This document shows, piece by piece, positions 9,400 through 20,258 of a stretch of DNA of 64,000 bases. This DNA comes from Streptomyces mirabilis. Its GTDB lineage: Bacteria > Actinomycetota > Actinomycetes > Streptomycetales > Streptomycetaceae. The position numbers and the translations under genes were made by a program. Location of the stretch: contig NZ_CP074102.1 in NCBI RefSeq assembly GCF_018310535.1, forward strand, positions 1 to 64,000. The letters run 5' to 3'. Under the pieces are notes generated by a model. That model was not told the origin of the DNA. It worked only from the letters and a program-made list of their open reading frames with translations, and did not search any database. How positions within the stretch are numbered: position 1 is the first letter of the stretch; every line of letters begins with the position of its first letter.

Positions 9400-10143
9400 T
9401 CAGCGGCGGCCCGGAGCCCCGCCCCGCGTCCGGCCCGGCGGACGGTCGAAGCAGCAGTCGCCGCAAAGGCCGCCGCCGGGGAGCCGGTAGTAGAGGCAGC
9501 AGCTGCGGCGGCGGAGGGTACGGGGGTCGACGGTCGCGGACAGGTCGGGATGCGTGAACAGGCCGGCGGCTAGGGCGCGGGCCCGATCGGCCACGTCCGT
9601 ACGGCCGTTGGCCTCGGCCCAGCGGTGCAGCTGGCGCCAGGCACCCGCGAGCGCCGAGCCCGCGTTCCCCCACAACAGGCCCTCCGACATGCGGTATCGG
9701 GTGCGCAGAGCCGCCGCCAGCGGGGCGAGGTGGCCGTCCCGTACGACCTCTCCGATCGCCGCCACCGGCAGTGCGCGTACCTCGGACAGCCACAGGTCCT
9801 CCGGAGCACTGCCGTCCGGATCCCACCGCAGCAGCCCCGGATCGAGGTCCGGCAGCCGCCCGTACAGCGCGGCGGCGCCGAGCGAGACCGACCACAGACG
9901 GGCCACGAGGCCCTGCTGCGCCACCGAGACCGCGATCCGGTCCTCGGGCGCCCGCAGACTCGCCGCGACCTTCCGGACGCGAAAATTCAGAGGATCCGAC
10001 CAGACATCTCTGGGATCATCGTCTCGGGGAGACGCGTACGCCTGTGCGAGCGTCGGCAGCGGGGCACGCGGCGGTACGCCGGTGCGCAGTACGAAGAAGC
10101 CGCCGAGCGAGCCGAGCGCCACGAGTTCCGGGTCGAGGTCCAC
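9400..10143 (-). CDS. FhuF-like [2Fe-2S] protein, probable siderophore-iron reductase
   Basis: A protein of about 247 aa whose C-terminus carries RSCCLYYRLPGGGLCGDC. This is the C-C-x10-C-x2-C ligand set that defines the FhuF [2Fe-2S] cluster. FhuF proteins reduce ferric siderophores in the cytoplasm. The N-terminal two thirds are poorly conserved, as usual for the family. The start is uncertain: GTG at 10143 (VDLDPELVALG) fits the protein best but lacks a clear ribosome site, and an in-frame TTG at 10161 is the alternative. No siderophore genes are adjacent, and no iron-box palindrome was recognised in the gap to the next gene. Confidence 0.8.
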   Translation of the reverse strand: MDLDPELVALGSLGGFFVLRTGVPPRAPLPTLAQAYASPRDDDPRDVWSDPLNFRVRKVAASLRAPEDRIAVSVAQQGLVARLWSVSLGAAALYGRLPDLDPGLLRWDPDGSAPEDLWLSEVRALPVAAIGEVVRDGHLAPLAAALRTRYRMSEGLLWGNAGSALAGAWRQLHRWAEANGRTDVADRARALAAGLFTHPDLSATVDPRTLRRRSCCLYYRLPGGGLCGDCCFDRPPGRTRGGAPGRR

Positions 10144-10371
10144 GAACAGCAGTAGTACCAAGCCCCCTAGGGGTTCTCACCGGAGGGTCTCCCCCTCATG
10201 TCGCCCACCCAGGGGAGGACATGGGGCGAGTCGTACTCCATCGGCAGTACTACTCATTGCCTGCTCAGGTACGACGACGTGAACGGATGCGCGAGGCATC
10301 GTAGTGGGTATGAAGGCCGATCGTTCGCCGCGCCGGGCACAGCGCCCCCGCCGCACGCAGAGGAGGGACTC

Positions 10372-13177
<2,806 letters not shown>

Positions 13178-13204
13178 TTACCGGATCCCTTAGGAGCCAA
13201 CCGT

Positions 13205-14644
13205 ATGAGCAACTCAGCCCAGATCGGCGTCACGGGTCTCGCGGTCATGGGGCGCAATCTCGCCCGTAACTTCGCCCGCAACGGCTACACGGTCGCCGTG
13301 CACAACAGGACCGCGGCCCGGACGCACGCGCTGGTGGAGGAATTCGGCCACGAGGGCGATTTCGTGGCGACGGTGACCGCGAAGGAGTTCGTCGAGGCAC
13401 TGGAGCGGCCGCGACGTCTGATGATCATGGTGAAGGCCGGTGAGCCGACCGACGCGGTGATCCAGGAGTTCGCCCCGCTTCTCGAGCCCGGTGACATGAT
13501 CATCGACGGTGGCAACGCGCACTTCGAGGACACCCGACGCCGGGAGCGCGACCTGCGGGGCCAGGGCATCCACTTCGTCGGCACGGGCGTGTCCGGCGGC
13601 GAGGAGGGCGCGCTGAACGGGCCGAGCATCATGCCGGGCGGCTCGAAGGAGTCGTACGCGTCGCTCGGTCCGATGCTGGAGAAGATCTCCGCGAAGGCGC
13701 CGGACGGCTCTCCCTGCGTGACCCACTGCGGTCCCGACGGCGCCGGGCACTTCGTGAAGATGGTGCACAACGGCATCGAATACGCCGACATGCAGCTGAT
13801 CGGCGAGGCCTACCAGCTGCTGCGCGATGTGGCCGGGTACTCCCCCGCGCAGATCGCCGACATCTTCCGCACCTGGAACACCGGCCGGCTCGACTCCTAC
13901 CTGATCGAGATCACGGCTGAGGTCCTGTCGCACGTGGACGCGGCGACGGGCAAGCCGTTCGTGGACGTGGTCCAGGACCGCGCGGAGCAGAAGGGCACGG
14001 GCCGCTGGACCGTGCAGATCGCGCTGGACCTGGGCGTTCCGGTGTCCGGTATCGCGGAGGCGGTCTTCGCCCGCTCGCTGTCCGGGCACGCCGATCTGCG
14101 CGCCGCCTCCCAGGAGCTCGCGGGCCCCAAGGCGAAGCCGCTCGGTGAGTCGGAGGCGGCAGCCTTCGCGGACCGGGTGGAGCAGGCGCTGTACGCCTCG
14201 AAGATCGTGTCGTACACGCAGGGCTTCCACGAGATCAGCGCGGGCAGCGACCAGTACGACTGGGACATCGACCTCGGTGCCGTCTCCGCGATCTGGCGCG
14301 GCGGCTGCATCATCCGGGCGGCGTTCCTGGACCGGATCCGGTCCGCGTACGACGCCCGGCCCGACCTGCCGAGCCTGCTGTCCGACGAGACGTTCGCGCG
14401 GGAGATCGCGGCGGCGCAGGACGACTGGCGCGAGGTCCTGGTGGCCGCCACCCGCCAGGGCGTGCCCGCACCCGGATTCTCCGCGGCGCTCGCCTACTAC
14501 GACGCCCTGCGCGCCGAGCGGCTGCCCGCCGCCCTGACGCAGGGGCAGCGGGACTTCTTCGGGGCGCACACCTATCGGCGCGTCGACCGGGAGGGCTCGT
14601 TCCACACGCTGTGGGGCGGCGACCGGTCGGAGGTCGAGGCGTAG
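13205..14644 (+). CDS. gnd: 6-phosphogluconate dehydrogenase, decarboxylating
   Basis: A 479-aa enzyme of full length. It oxidises 6-phosphogluconate to ribulose-5-phosphate and CO2, with NAD(P)H production in the pentose phosphate pathway. The N-terminus gives the dinucleotide fingerprint GVTGLAVMGRNLA. The substrate signature FVGTGVSGGEEGALNGPSIMPGG and the helix with Lys and Asn in GHFVKMVHNGIEYADMQ are intact. ATG follows TTAGGAG. It is transcribed away from the Rpf-like gene, and a strong hairpin follows the stop. The chromosome may hold a second, shorter-type 6PGDH, which cannot be judged here. Confidence 0.96.
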   Translation: MSNSAQIGVTGLAVMGRNLARNFARNGYTVAVHNRTAARTHALVEEFGHEGDFVATVTAKEFVEALERPRRLMIMVKAGEPTDAVIQEFAPLLEPGDMIIDGGNAHFEDTRRRERDLRGQGIHFVGTGVSGGEEGALNGPSIMPGGSKESYASLGPMLEKISAKAPDGSPCVTHCGPDGAGHFVKMVHNGIEYADMQLIGEAYQLLRDVAGYSPAQIADIFRTWNTGRLDSYLIEITAEVLSHVDAATGKPFVDVVQDRAEQKGTGRWTVQIALDLGVPVSGIAEAVFARSLSGHADLRAASQELAGPKAKPLGESEAAAFADRVEQALYASKIVSYTQGFHEISAGSDQYDWDIDLGAVSAIWRGGCIIRAAFLDRIRSAYDARPDLPSLLSDETFAREIAAAQDDWREVLVAATRQGVPAPGFSAALAYYDALRAERLPAALTQGQRDFFGAHTYRRVDREGSFHTLWGGDRSEVEA

Positions 14645-14686
14645 GCGGACGTACGGGTACCGGACGTACGGGTATTCCGCGCCGCC

Positions 14687-14726
14687 GAGGCCGTCACATC
14701 CCTGGAACCCGGGGTGTGACGGCCTC
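14687..14726. terminator. Bidirectional terminator between gnd and the proline-rich gene
   Basis: Perfect 12-bp arms GAGGCCGTCACA and TGTGACGGCCTC around a 16-base loop, 42 bases after the gnd stop and facing a convergent gene that ends at 14769. Confidence 0.8.
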
Positions 14727-14768
14727 CGACGATAAGCCGTTCATCCGTTCACCCGTTCGCTCGACTGT

Positions 14769-15029
14769 TCACGTGAGCGGGGGTCCCGGTTCGGGGTTCG
14801 GTACCGGCTCGGGACCCGGCGGCACCGGGCCGGGGCTCGGCGGGGTCGGCTCGGGCCCCGGCGGCTTCGGCACCGGGGACGGCGGAGGGGTGGGCTTCGG
14901 TGCGGGGTGAGGGCCCGGATCCGGGGTCGGGTCCGGGAAGGGGTGGGGGTCCGGGAAGGGCTGCGGGCGGTCGGGGCCCGGCCCGGGCGTGGGACCCGGT
15001 TGTACCGGATCGGGGTTCGGATGCGTCAT
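14769..15029 (-). CDS. Small proline-rich protein of unknown function
   Basis: An 86-aa protein. ATG follows GGAGGACACC, a good ribosome site. Its whole length consists of Pro, Gly, Asp, Glu and Lys, in loose repeats such as PGPTPGPGPD, FPDPHPFPDP and PGPEPTPPSPGP. It has no signal peptide, membrane segment or recognised domain. The coding strand choice rests on the ribosome site and the start, because low-complexity GC-rich DNA is open in several frames. It could be an intrinsically disordered linker-like protein. Confidence that it is translated is moderate. Confidence 0.5.
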   Translation of the reverse strand: MTHPNPDPVQPGPTPGPGPDRPQPFPDPHPFPDPTPDPGPHPAPKPTPPPSPVPKPPGPEPTPPSPGPVPPGPEPVPNPEPGPPLT

Positions 15030-15213
15030 GGTGTCCTCCAGCCAGTCGATACGTCGGCCCTGGACTTGTCCCACGCGTACCCGGCCACCGCTCCCCCAGT
15101 CACCCCGTCGCGCAAGGCGTGCGGACCAGTTGGACCAGACGGACCCGGCCGGTCCACCGGTGGCGTGTCCGTCCATGGCACGTCCGGCCATGACACGTCC
15201 GCCCATGCCGCGT

Positions 15214-15861
15214 CTACCCGTGGCGCACCGCGTCCGCGCCGGCCGCGAGCCCCGGGCGGGGGCTGGACAGTACCGGGACCGCGGTCGTGGTCAGCCGCTG
15301 GGCCGGGGTCATCGACGCCTGGGCGAGGACGATCGCGTCGGCGTCGGTGACCGAGTCGGCGGCCGCCGCCACGCTGCGGACGTACCCGTCGATGTCGCCC
15401 GCCTCGAAACGAGCCCAGGCCCCGTCGACCAGCAGCGTACGAACCTGTACGGAACGCCCGGCGGCGCGGGCCTCCTCCTCGACGAGGGCGGCCGTCGGCC
15501 CCAAGGTGCTGTCCGACGTCGCGACGACCACCACCCGAGGGCCCGTGGCGACCGCGGCGGCGGCCATCGGACGGTCCACCCGGAGCACGGGTACCCCGGC
15601 GCCCGCCTCCTCTGCGACGGCGCCGATGGTCGAGCAGGTACACAGCACGGCACGCGCCCCGTCGGCGACCGCCCGGTCGAGCGCCGCCCGCACCTCGCCG
15701 GCCACCGCGGCCGGGCCCTCGCTCCGGGCCCGGGCCAACAGTTCCTCGTCCACCAGGTGCCACAGTTCCAGCCCCTGGTGGTCCTCGTCGCGCAGCGCGT
15801 CGAAGACGGGGATGTGCAGGGGCGAGGTGTGCAGCAGGGCGAGAGGACCCGATCGGTTCAT
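15214..15861 (-). CDS. Asp/Glu racemase-superfamily-like protein
   Basis: A 215-aa protein resembling the aspartate/glutamate/hydantoin racemase fold. It has LALLHTSPLHIPVFDAL at the N-terminus, a Cys-centred motif ARAVLCTCSTIGAVAEEAG (first catalytic Cys region) and VVVVATSDSTLGPT. The usual second Cys motif (GCTH-like) is replaced by VLAQASMTPAQ, so normal two-base racemisation is doubtful. Its ATG overlaps the stop of the upstream GNAT gene (TGATG), so the two are translationally coupled. The function is unknown; a decarboxylase- or isomerase-type relative is possible. Confidence 0.7.
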   Translation of the reverse strand: MNRSGPLALLHTSPLHIPVFDALRDEDHQGLELWHLVDEELLARARSEGPAAVAGEVRAALDRAVADGARAVLCTCSTIGAVAEEAGAGVPVLRVDRPMAAAAVATGPRVVVVATSDSTLGPTAALVEEEARAAGRSVQVRTLLVDGAWARFEAGDIDGYVRSVAAAADSVTDADAIVLAQASMTPAQRLTTTAVPVLSSPRPGLAAGADAVRHG

Positions 15862-16205
15862 CAGAAGCGCCCGGGGTGCGTCTTGAGCCACTCCGCCGCC
15901 GCCCCGAGCAGCTCCGGGTCGGCCGCCGGAGCCTCCTCGGGGTGGCGCGCCGCCCACTTCACGACGTACGGGCACAGGGGCGCGACCACGACGCCCTCGC
16001 GCGCGGCGATGCCGTACAGCTCACGGGCGAGGGAGCCCGCGATGCCCTTCCCCTCGTGCTCGGGTTCCACGATGGTGTGCACGGGGACGAGGGCACGCTC
16101 TGGGGCCTCAAGGACGAAGTACTCGATGTGGCCGACGACTTCGTCCCCGGCGAAGGCCTCCAGGCGGCCGCCCGCACGGTCGTCGCGGATCTCCATGTCG
16201 CTCAT
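15861..16205 (-). CDS. Small GNAT-family N-acetyltransferase
   Basis: A 114-aa protein of the short GNAT type. The acetyl-CoA binding motif is VPVHTIVEPEHEGKGIAGSL (Q/RxxGxG/A equivalent EGKGIAG). It is followed by PLCPYVVKWAARHPE, typical of the YjdJ-like single-domain group. ATG at 16205 sits 6 bases after AGGAG; an upstream TTG is less likely. It is coupled by a one-base overlap to the racemase-like gene. The substrate is unknown. Confidence 0.85.
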   Translation of the reverse strand: MSDMEIRDDRAGGRLEAFAGDEVVGHIEYFVLEAPERALVPVHTIVEPEHEGKGIAGSLARELYGIAAREGVVVAPLCPYVVKWAARHPEEAPAADPELLGAAAEWLKTHPGRF

Positions 16206-16265
16206 GGGCAACTCCTCGCGTCCTCGGGTCGTCTGTCTGCCCAGCCGCTGCCCCGGGCCCGGGGT

Positions 16266-16685
16266 TCAGACGGTGACCGCCTGCGGGCTGCGCTCCTGGT
16301 CCGAGCCCGGCACCGGTTCGGACGGATCGGCGCCGAGGGCCACGATCCGGTTGTCGTGGTCCACGTGCACGACCCTCGGCCGCAGTGCCCGCGCCTCGGC
16401 GTCGGAGACCTGAGCGTAACTGATGATGATCACCAGATCTCCGGGATGCACGAGATGGGCCGCCGCCCCGTTGATCCCGACGACCCCGGAACCACGCTCG
16501 CCCTCGATGACATACGTCTCCAGCCGGGCGCCGTTGGTGATGTCGACGATGTGCACGAGCTCACCCGGCAGCAGATCCGCGGCGTCGAGCAGGTCGGCGT
16601 CGATCGTGACGGATCCGACGTAGTGCAGGTCGGCCTGGGTGACGGTGGCACGGTGGATCTTGGACTTGAATACGGTACGAAGCAT
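16266..16685 (-). CDS. panD: Aspartate 1-decarboxylase proenzyme
   Basis: A 139-aa pyruvoyl enzyme that makes beta-alanine for pantothenate and coenzyme A. The self-cleavage site Gly24-Ser25 is visible in [10 protein letters not shown]. Lys9 and the active-site region around [18 protein letters not shown] and [12 protein letters not shown] are intact. The ATG is preceded by GGGAG. The leader carries a small hairpin that recurs in front of a decayed second panD start at 33148. It stands alone, with no panB or panC nearby. Confidence 0.96.
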   Translation of the reverse strand: MLRTVFKSKIHRATVTQADLHYVGSVTIDADLLDAADLLPGELVHIVDITNGARLETYVIEGERGSGVVGINGAAAHLVHPGDLVIIISYAQVSDAEARALRPRVVHVDHDNRIVALGADPSEPVPGSDQERSPQAVTV

Positions 16686-17279
16686 TCAGCACTCCCGAAA
16701 TTCGCTCCCTGCCTGCTTTGTGCAGGTCAAGGGCTGTTCTTGCACCCTACAGCGGAGGGCTCTCCGGCGGACATTCATCCGCGGATTCGGGCCTCTCACT
16801 GACCGCTTGCCGAGTTCACTGACATGGCATCAGCCATGGGCTGAAGGCTGTGCACGAGTCCACTCCTCAGCCGCGGCCAATGAACGGGATCAGGGTAGGG
16901 ACCAGGACACCGCCGACGCATCGAGATCTCCGTCACGTGCCCCTGATGCCCTGCGCGGGACGGCGCGCAGAGCAGTAGCGCGTGCCAACCGGGCCACGTC
17001 ACTCGCCGACGGCACTGGCCGCCCGTGACCAACCGCCCTCACGGGCGCGTGCCGCTGGATTTCCCGCGTCATGGTTCGCGTCATGGTTCCGGTCATCCGC
17101 AACCGATGCGGCGCGGACATCAAGGTCAAGCCGTCAGACCTGTGGCGACCCGCGAAGCGGACGAACAGCGATCGGCGGCGGGGCGGAGTGGGGGAAGTCC
17201 GGACCATTGTCGACTGAGCACGTGTTGCCTCGGCCCCGGCCTCTCGGCGCCTTCGAGGCCCGGCATGCGAAGGGCAGGG
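16686..17279. other. Gene-free stretch between panD and the cox accessory genes
   Basis: 594 bases. The first ~60 hold the panD leader and hairpin. The rest shows only poorly biased frames and a few short TCATGGTTC-type direct repeats near 17070-17090. No gene, RNA or clear terminator can be supported. Confidence 0.6.
16705..16732 (-). promoter_or_regulatory. Hairpin in the panD leader
   Basis: On the minus strand the leader reads CTTGACCTGC, a 5-base loop, then GCAGGCAGGGAG. A CCTGC/GCAGG stem of 5 bp lies 27-41 bases before the start codon. The same stem with the same flanks (CTTGACCTGC...GCAGGCAGnGAG) precedes the panD remnant at 33148. The stem is thus kept while the coding part has decayed. 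It may be an RNA control element or part of a regulator site. Confidence 0.55.
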
Positions 17280-18428
17280 TCATCGGCGGCGGCGCGGGGC
17301 GGACAGAACAGCGGTGAAGTCGTCCAGGGCCGCGAGGTTGTGGGCGCTGACGACGGCGTCGCAGTAGGGCAGTGCCGCAGCCATGCCGCCCACGAGCGGA
17401 CGGTAGCGCGGGCTTGCCGTACGCGGGTTGACCCACACGACGCGGTAGGCGACCCGGGACAGCCGCGCCATCTGAGTGGCGAGGTCGGCGGGCGCTCCGG
17501 TGTCCCAGCCGTCGGAGATGATGGCGACCACGGCGCCGTGCGCCATGCCGCGCCGGCCGAACCGCTCGTTGAACTCCGCCAGGCAGTCGGCGATCCGGGT
17601 ACCCCCGGACCAGTCCGGGGCCACCCGTCCGGCCCGTGCCAAGGCGTCGTCCGGCCCGGCCCGCCGGAGGACGGGCGTGAGGCGTGTGAGCCGGGTGGCG
17701 AAGGTGAAGACCTCGGCGTGGGCGGCACGGGCGGCACAGTAGAGCAGTTGGAGCATCGCGCGGGCATAGGGCTCCATCGATCCGGAGATGTCGCAGAGCA
17801 CAATGAGGTCGCGGGGGCGGGCGCGGCGCACGAAGCGGCGTAGTCGCAGCGGGTATCCGCCGGTGCGCCGGCTGACGGAGAGGGTGCGGCGCACGTCGAT
17901 GCGCGCACCGTGGTGCGCGGTGCGGCGCCGCCGGGACGGCCGGGTCGGGGTGCGCAGCACGAGGGTGCGCATCACCTCGGAGAGCCGCGCCAGTTCCTCG
18001 GCGGACAGGTCCGCGAAGTCGCGGCCCGCGAGACGGTCGAGCGGACTGGCGGCGAAAGGTACGGGAGCCTTCTGCGGCTGTGCGTCGGCATCCCGGTCTC
18101 GTCCGTCGACGGTGTCCTTCCGGGTGCCCGGGACGCGGCCCGCAACGGTGTTCGGGAGCGTTCGGGGCGGGTCGCCGGGTTGCCCGCGCGGTGCTCCGCT
18201 GTCGGCCGGGCCGCCGAAGACCTCGCGGAAGACCGCGTCGAACGGCTCGATCTGCTCCGGGTCGGACACCAGGGTGGCGAGCGCGCAGTGCCGCAGCTCG
18301 CGCGTCGTCGACGGTGCCAGCAGGGTGAGCGCCCGGGCGAAGCTCCGGGTGCGGTCGGGGCCCACCGCGATCCCCGCGTCGTGCAGGGCGGCGGTGAACG
18401 AGGCTGCCAGTTCCGGCAGGTCAGGCAT
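17280..18428 (-). CDS. coxE: VWA-domain protein of the CoxE type
   Basis: A 382-aa cytoplasmic protein. The C-terminal half is a von Willebrand A domain with the metal-site motif LCDISGSMEPYARAM (DxSxS) and later SGGTRIADCL and IISDGWDTG. CoxE-type proteins act together with a MoxR ATPase in the maturation of molybdenum hydroxylases (copper/sulfur insertion for CO dehydrogenase in the model organism). It is the last gene of the operon. Its start overlaps the MoxR gene by 8 bases. Confidence 0.9.
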   Translation of the reverse strand: MPDLPELAASFTAALHDAGIAVGPDRTRSFARALTLLAPSTTRELRHCALATLVSDPEQIEPFDAVFREVFGGPADSGAPRGQPGDPPRTLPNTVAGRVPGTRKDTVDGRDRDADAQPQKAPVPFAASPLDRLAGRDFADLSAEELARLSEVMRTLVLRTPTRPSRRRRTAHHGARIDVRRTLSVSRRTGGYPLRLRRFVRRARPRDLIVLCDISGSMEPYARAMLQLLYCAARAAHAEVFTFATRLTRLTPVLRRAGPDDALARAGRVAPDWSGGTRIADCLAEFNERFGRRGMAHGAVVAIISDGWDTGAPADLATQMARLSRVAYRVVWVNPRTASPRYRPLVGGMAAALPYCDAVVSAHNLAALDDFTAVLSAPRRRR

Positions 18429-19329
18429 CGGAGCCGGCCTCCGCGTCGATCAGCTCCGCCAGGCCGGCCCCGCGCACGGCCGCCAGGTCCTCGGCGTACT
18501 TGAGTACCGCCCCCAGGGTCCGGTCGGCGGCGTCGGCGTCGAGCACGGAGAGCCCCAACGTGTGCAGCGCGCCCGCCCAGTCGATCGCCTCGGCGATGCC
18601 GGGTGGCTTGGTGAGTCCCTGCCGAGCGCGCAGGCGTGCCACCCCGATCGCCACGCGCGCGGCCAGCCACTCGGCCGCCTCCGGCACCCGCCTGCGGATG
18701 ATCGCGGCGACCCGTGCGGTGTCCGGGTAGTCGATCCAGTGATACAGGCAGCGGCGTTTGAGCGCGTCGTGCAGATCCCGGGTGCGGTTGGACGTCAGTA
18801 CGGCCACCGGCGGTACCGCGGCCGTCCGGGTGCCTAGTTCGGGGATGGTGACCGCGGCGTCTGCGAGCAGTTCCAGCAGGAACGCCTCGAACTCGTCGTC
18901 GGCGCGGTCCACTTCGTCGATGAGCAGCACCGCCGGCCGCGGTCCCGGGTGGCAGATCGCGGCGAGCAGCGGCCGTGGCAGCAGGTAGTCCTCGGCGAAC
19001 AGGTCGGCGTCCCGGAGGGGCTCCCCGCGGGACTCGGCCAGTCGGATGGCCAGCAGTTGCCGTGGATAGTTCCACTCGTAGAGGGCTTCGGCCGAGGACA
19101 GTCCCTCGTAGCACTGCAGCCGGATGAGCGGCGTGTCGAGCACGGCGGCGAGGGCACGGGCCGCCTCGGTCTTGCCGACGCCGGGCTCGCCCTCCAGCAG
19201 GATCGGCTGCCGCATGCGCACGGCCAGCAGCAGCGCCGTGGCCAGGGCGTCGTCGGCCAGGTAGCCGACCGTGTCCAGACGCGAGCGCAGGGCGGGGACA
19301 TCGGGTACGAGGGGGTCGAGGTCAGGCAT
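18421..19329 (-). CDS. coxD: MoxR-family AAA+ ATPase, CoxD type
   Basis: A 302-aa ATPase. Walker A is GEPGVGKTEAARAL and Walker B AVLLIDEVDRADDEFEAFLLE. A sensor-1-like LTSNRTRDLHDALKRRC follows, with the MoxR-typical lid at the end. In carboxydotrophs CoxD is needed to complete the [CuSMoO2] site of CO dehydrogenase. It overlaps both neighbours by 8 bases (XdhC-like upstream, VWA downstream), so translation is coupled. Confidence 0.92.
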   Translation of the reverse strand: MPDLDPLVPDVPALRSRLDTVGYLADDALATALLLAVRMRQPILLEGEPGVGKTEAARALAAVLDTPLIRLQCYEGLSSAEALYEWNYPRQLLAIRLAESRGEPLRDADLFAEDYLLPRPLLAAICHPGPRPAVLLIDEVDRADDEFEAFLLELLADAAVTIPELGTRTAAVPPVAVLTSNRTRDLHDALKRRCLYHWIDYPDTARVAAIIRRRVPEAAEWLAARVAIGVARLRARQGLTKPPGIAEAIDWAGALHTLGLSVLDADAADRTLGAVLKYAEDLAAVRGAGLAELIDAEAGSDA

Positions 19330-20248
19330 GCGCGTACCGGGAAGGGTCGTCGGCGAAGGCGTGCTGGCACCCCGGGCCGCAGAAGTACACCCTGCTGCCG
19401 GCCCGGTCCAGTGAGAGGCTGGCGGGCGTGATCACCACGGTCATGCCGCACACGGGATCCACGCCCTCGGCCACGGCCTGCGGTGCGGCGGAGTCGGCGC
19501 CGGGGCGCGCGGCCCGGGCCGCCTGCGGCCGCAAGGCAATGATCTCGGCGTACACCGACAGCGCGATCTCCGCCGGGGTCCGTGCGCCGATGTCCAGGCC
19601 GGCCGGGGTGTGGACGCGCGCGCGTTGTTCCTCGGTGAGCCGCAGCCCGGTGAGCACCGCCGCGCCGCGCTTCGGACTGGCCACCAGCCCGATGTACGGA
19701 ATCCCGGCGCGTGCGGCCTCGATCAGTACGGTCTCCTCGTCGCGGCCGTGGGTGGCGATGACGACGACGTCCAGATCGGGCGGCAGCGGCTCCCCGGGCG
19801 AGGCCGGCCGGGCGTCGAGGCCGAGCACACGACCGACGTCGAGCAGAGCGCGGGCGATGGGGGCGTGTCCGTAGACGTACCCCAGCGCCGGCGGGAGGTT
19901 GGCCTCCAGGAAGATGTCCAGCGTCCCGCCCGACAGGCAGGGATTGGCCACCGTGACCAGGCCTTCGCCCGGCTCCTGCGCGCCTTCGGCCCCGCTGTCC
20001 GCGGCGGGCGTGATCCTCAGCAGCAGCGATTCGCCGGTCGCCAGCACCCGCAGGCCCTGCAGTTGCACCGTCGTCTCGGCGCATGTGCCGCCCACGAAAC
20101 CCTCGACGGTGCCGTCAGGCAGCACCAACGCGCTGTCCCCGGGCTTGGCACTCGTCGGCCGTTCCGCGTGGACGACAGTGGCCAGGACGAACGGGGTCCG
20201 GCCGTGCCGGAGCACGTCCGCGCGGGTCAGCAGTTCGGTGTTCGTCAT
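19322..20248 (-). CDS. coxF: XdhC/CoxF-type cofactor chaperone with C-terminal YHS domain
   Basis: A 308-aa protein. Residues 1-230 are an XdhC/CoxI-family protein (EGFVGGTCAETTVQ; the NAD-binding-like part with VVVIATHGRDEETVLIEAA and YIGLVASPKRGAAVL), which binds molybdenum cofactor and aids its sulfuration and insertion. The last ~45 residues form a YHS metal-binding domain (DPVCGMTV...FCGPGCQHAF). The YHS Cys pairs could carry copper, which form I CO dehydrogenase needs; that link is inference. It starts 10 bases after coxL. Confidence 0.9.
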   Translation of the reverse strand: MTNTELLTRADVLRHGRTPFVLATVVHAERPTSAKPGDSALVLPDGTVEGFVGGTCAETTVQLQGLRVLATGESLLLRITPAADSGAEGAQEPGEGLVTVANPCLSGGTLDIFLEANLPPALGYVYGHAPIARALLDVGRVLGLDARPASPGEPLPPDLDVVVIATHGRDEETVLIEAARAGIPYIGLVASPKRGAAVLTGLRLTEEQRARVHTPAGLDIGARTPAEIALSVYAEIIALRPQAARAARPGADSAAPQAVAEGVDPVCGMTVVITPASLSLDRAGSRVYFCGPGCQHAFADDPSRYAHA

Positions 20249-20258
20249 CGCGGGGGCC

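Noticed and set aside
16639..17028. A 129-codon plus-strand frame after panD
   Set aside because: It begins antisense inside panD and shows no motif or ribosome site.
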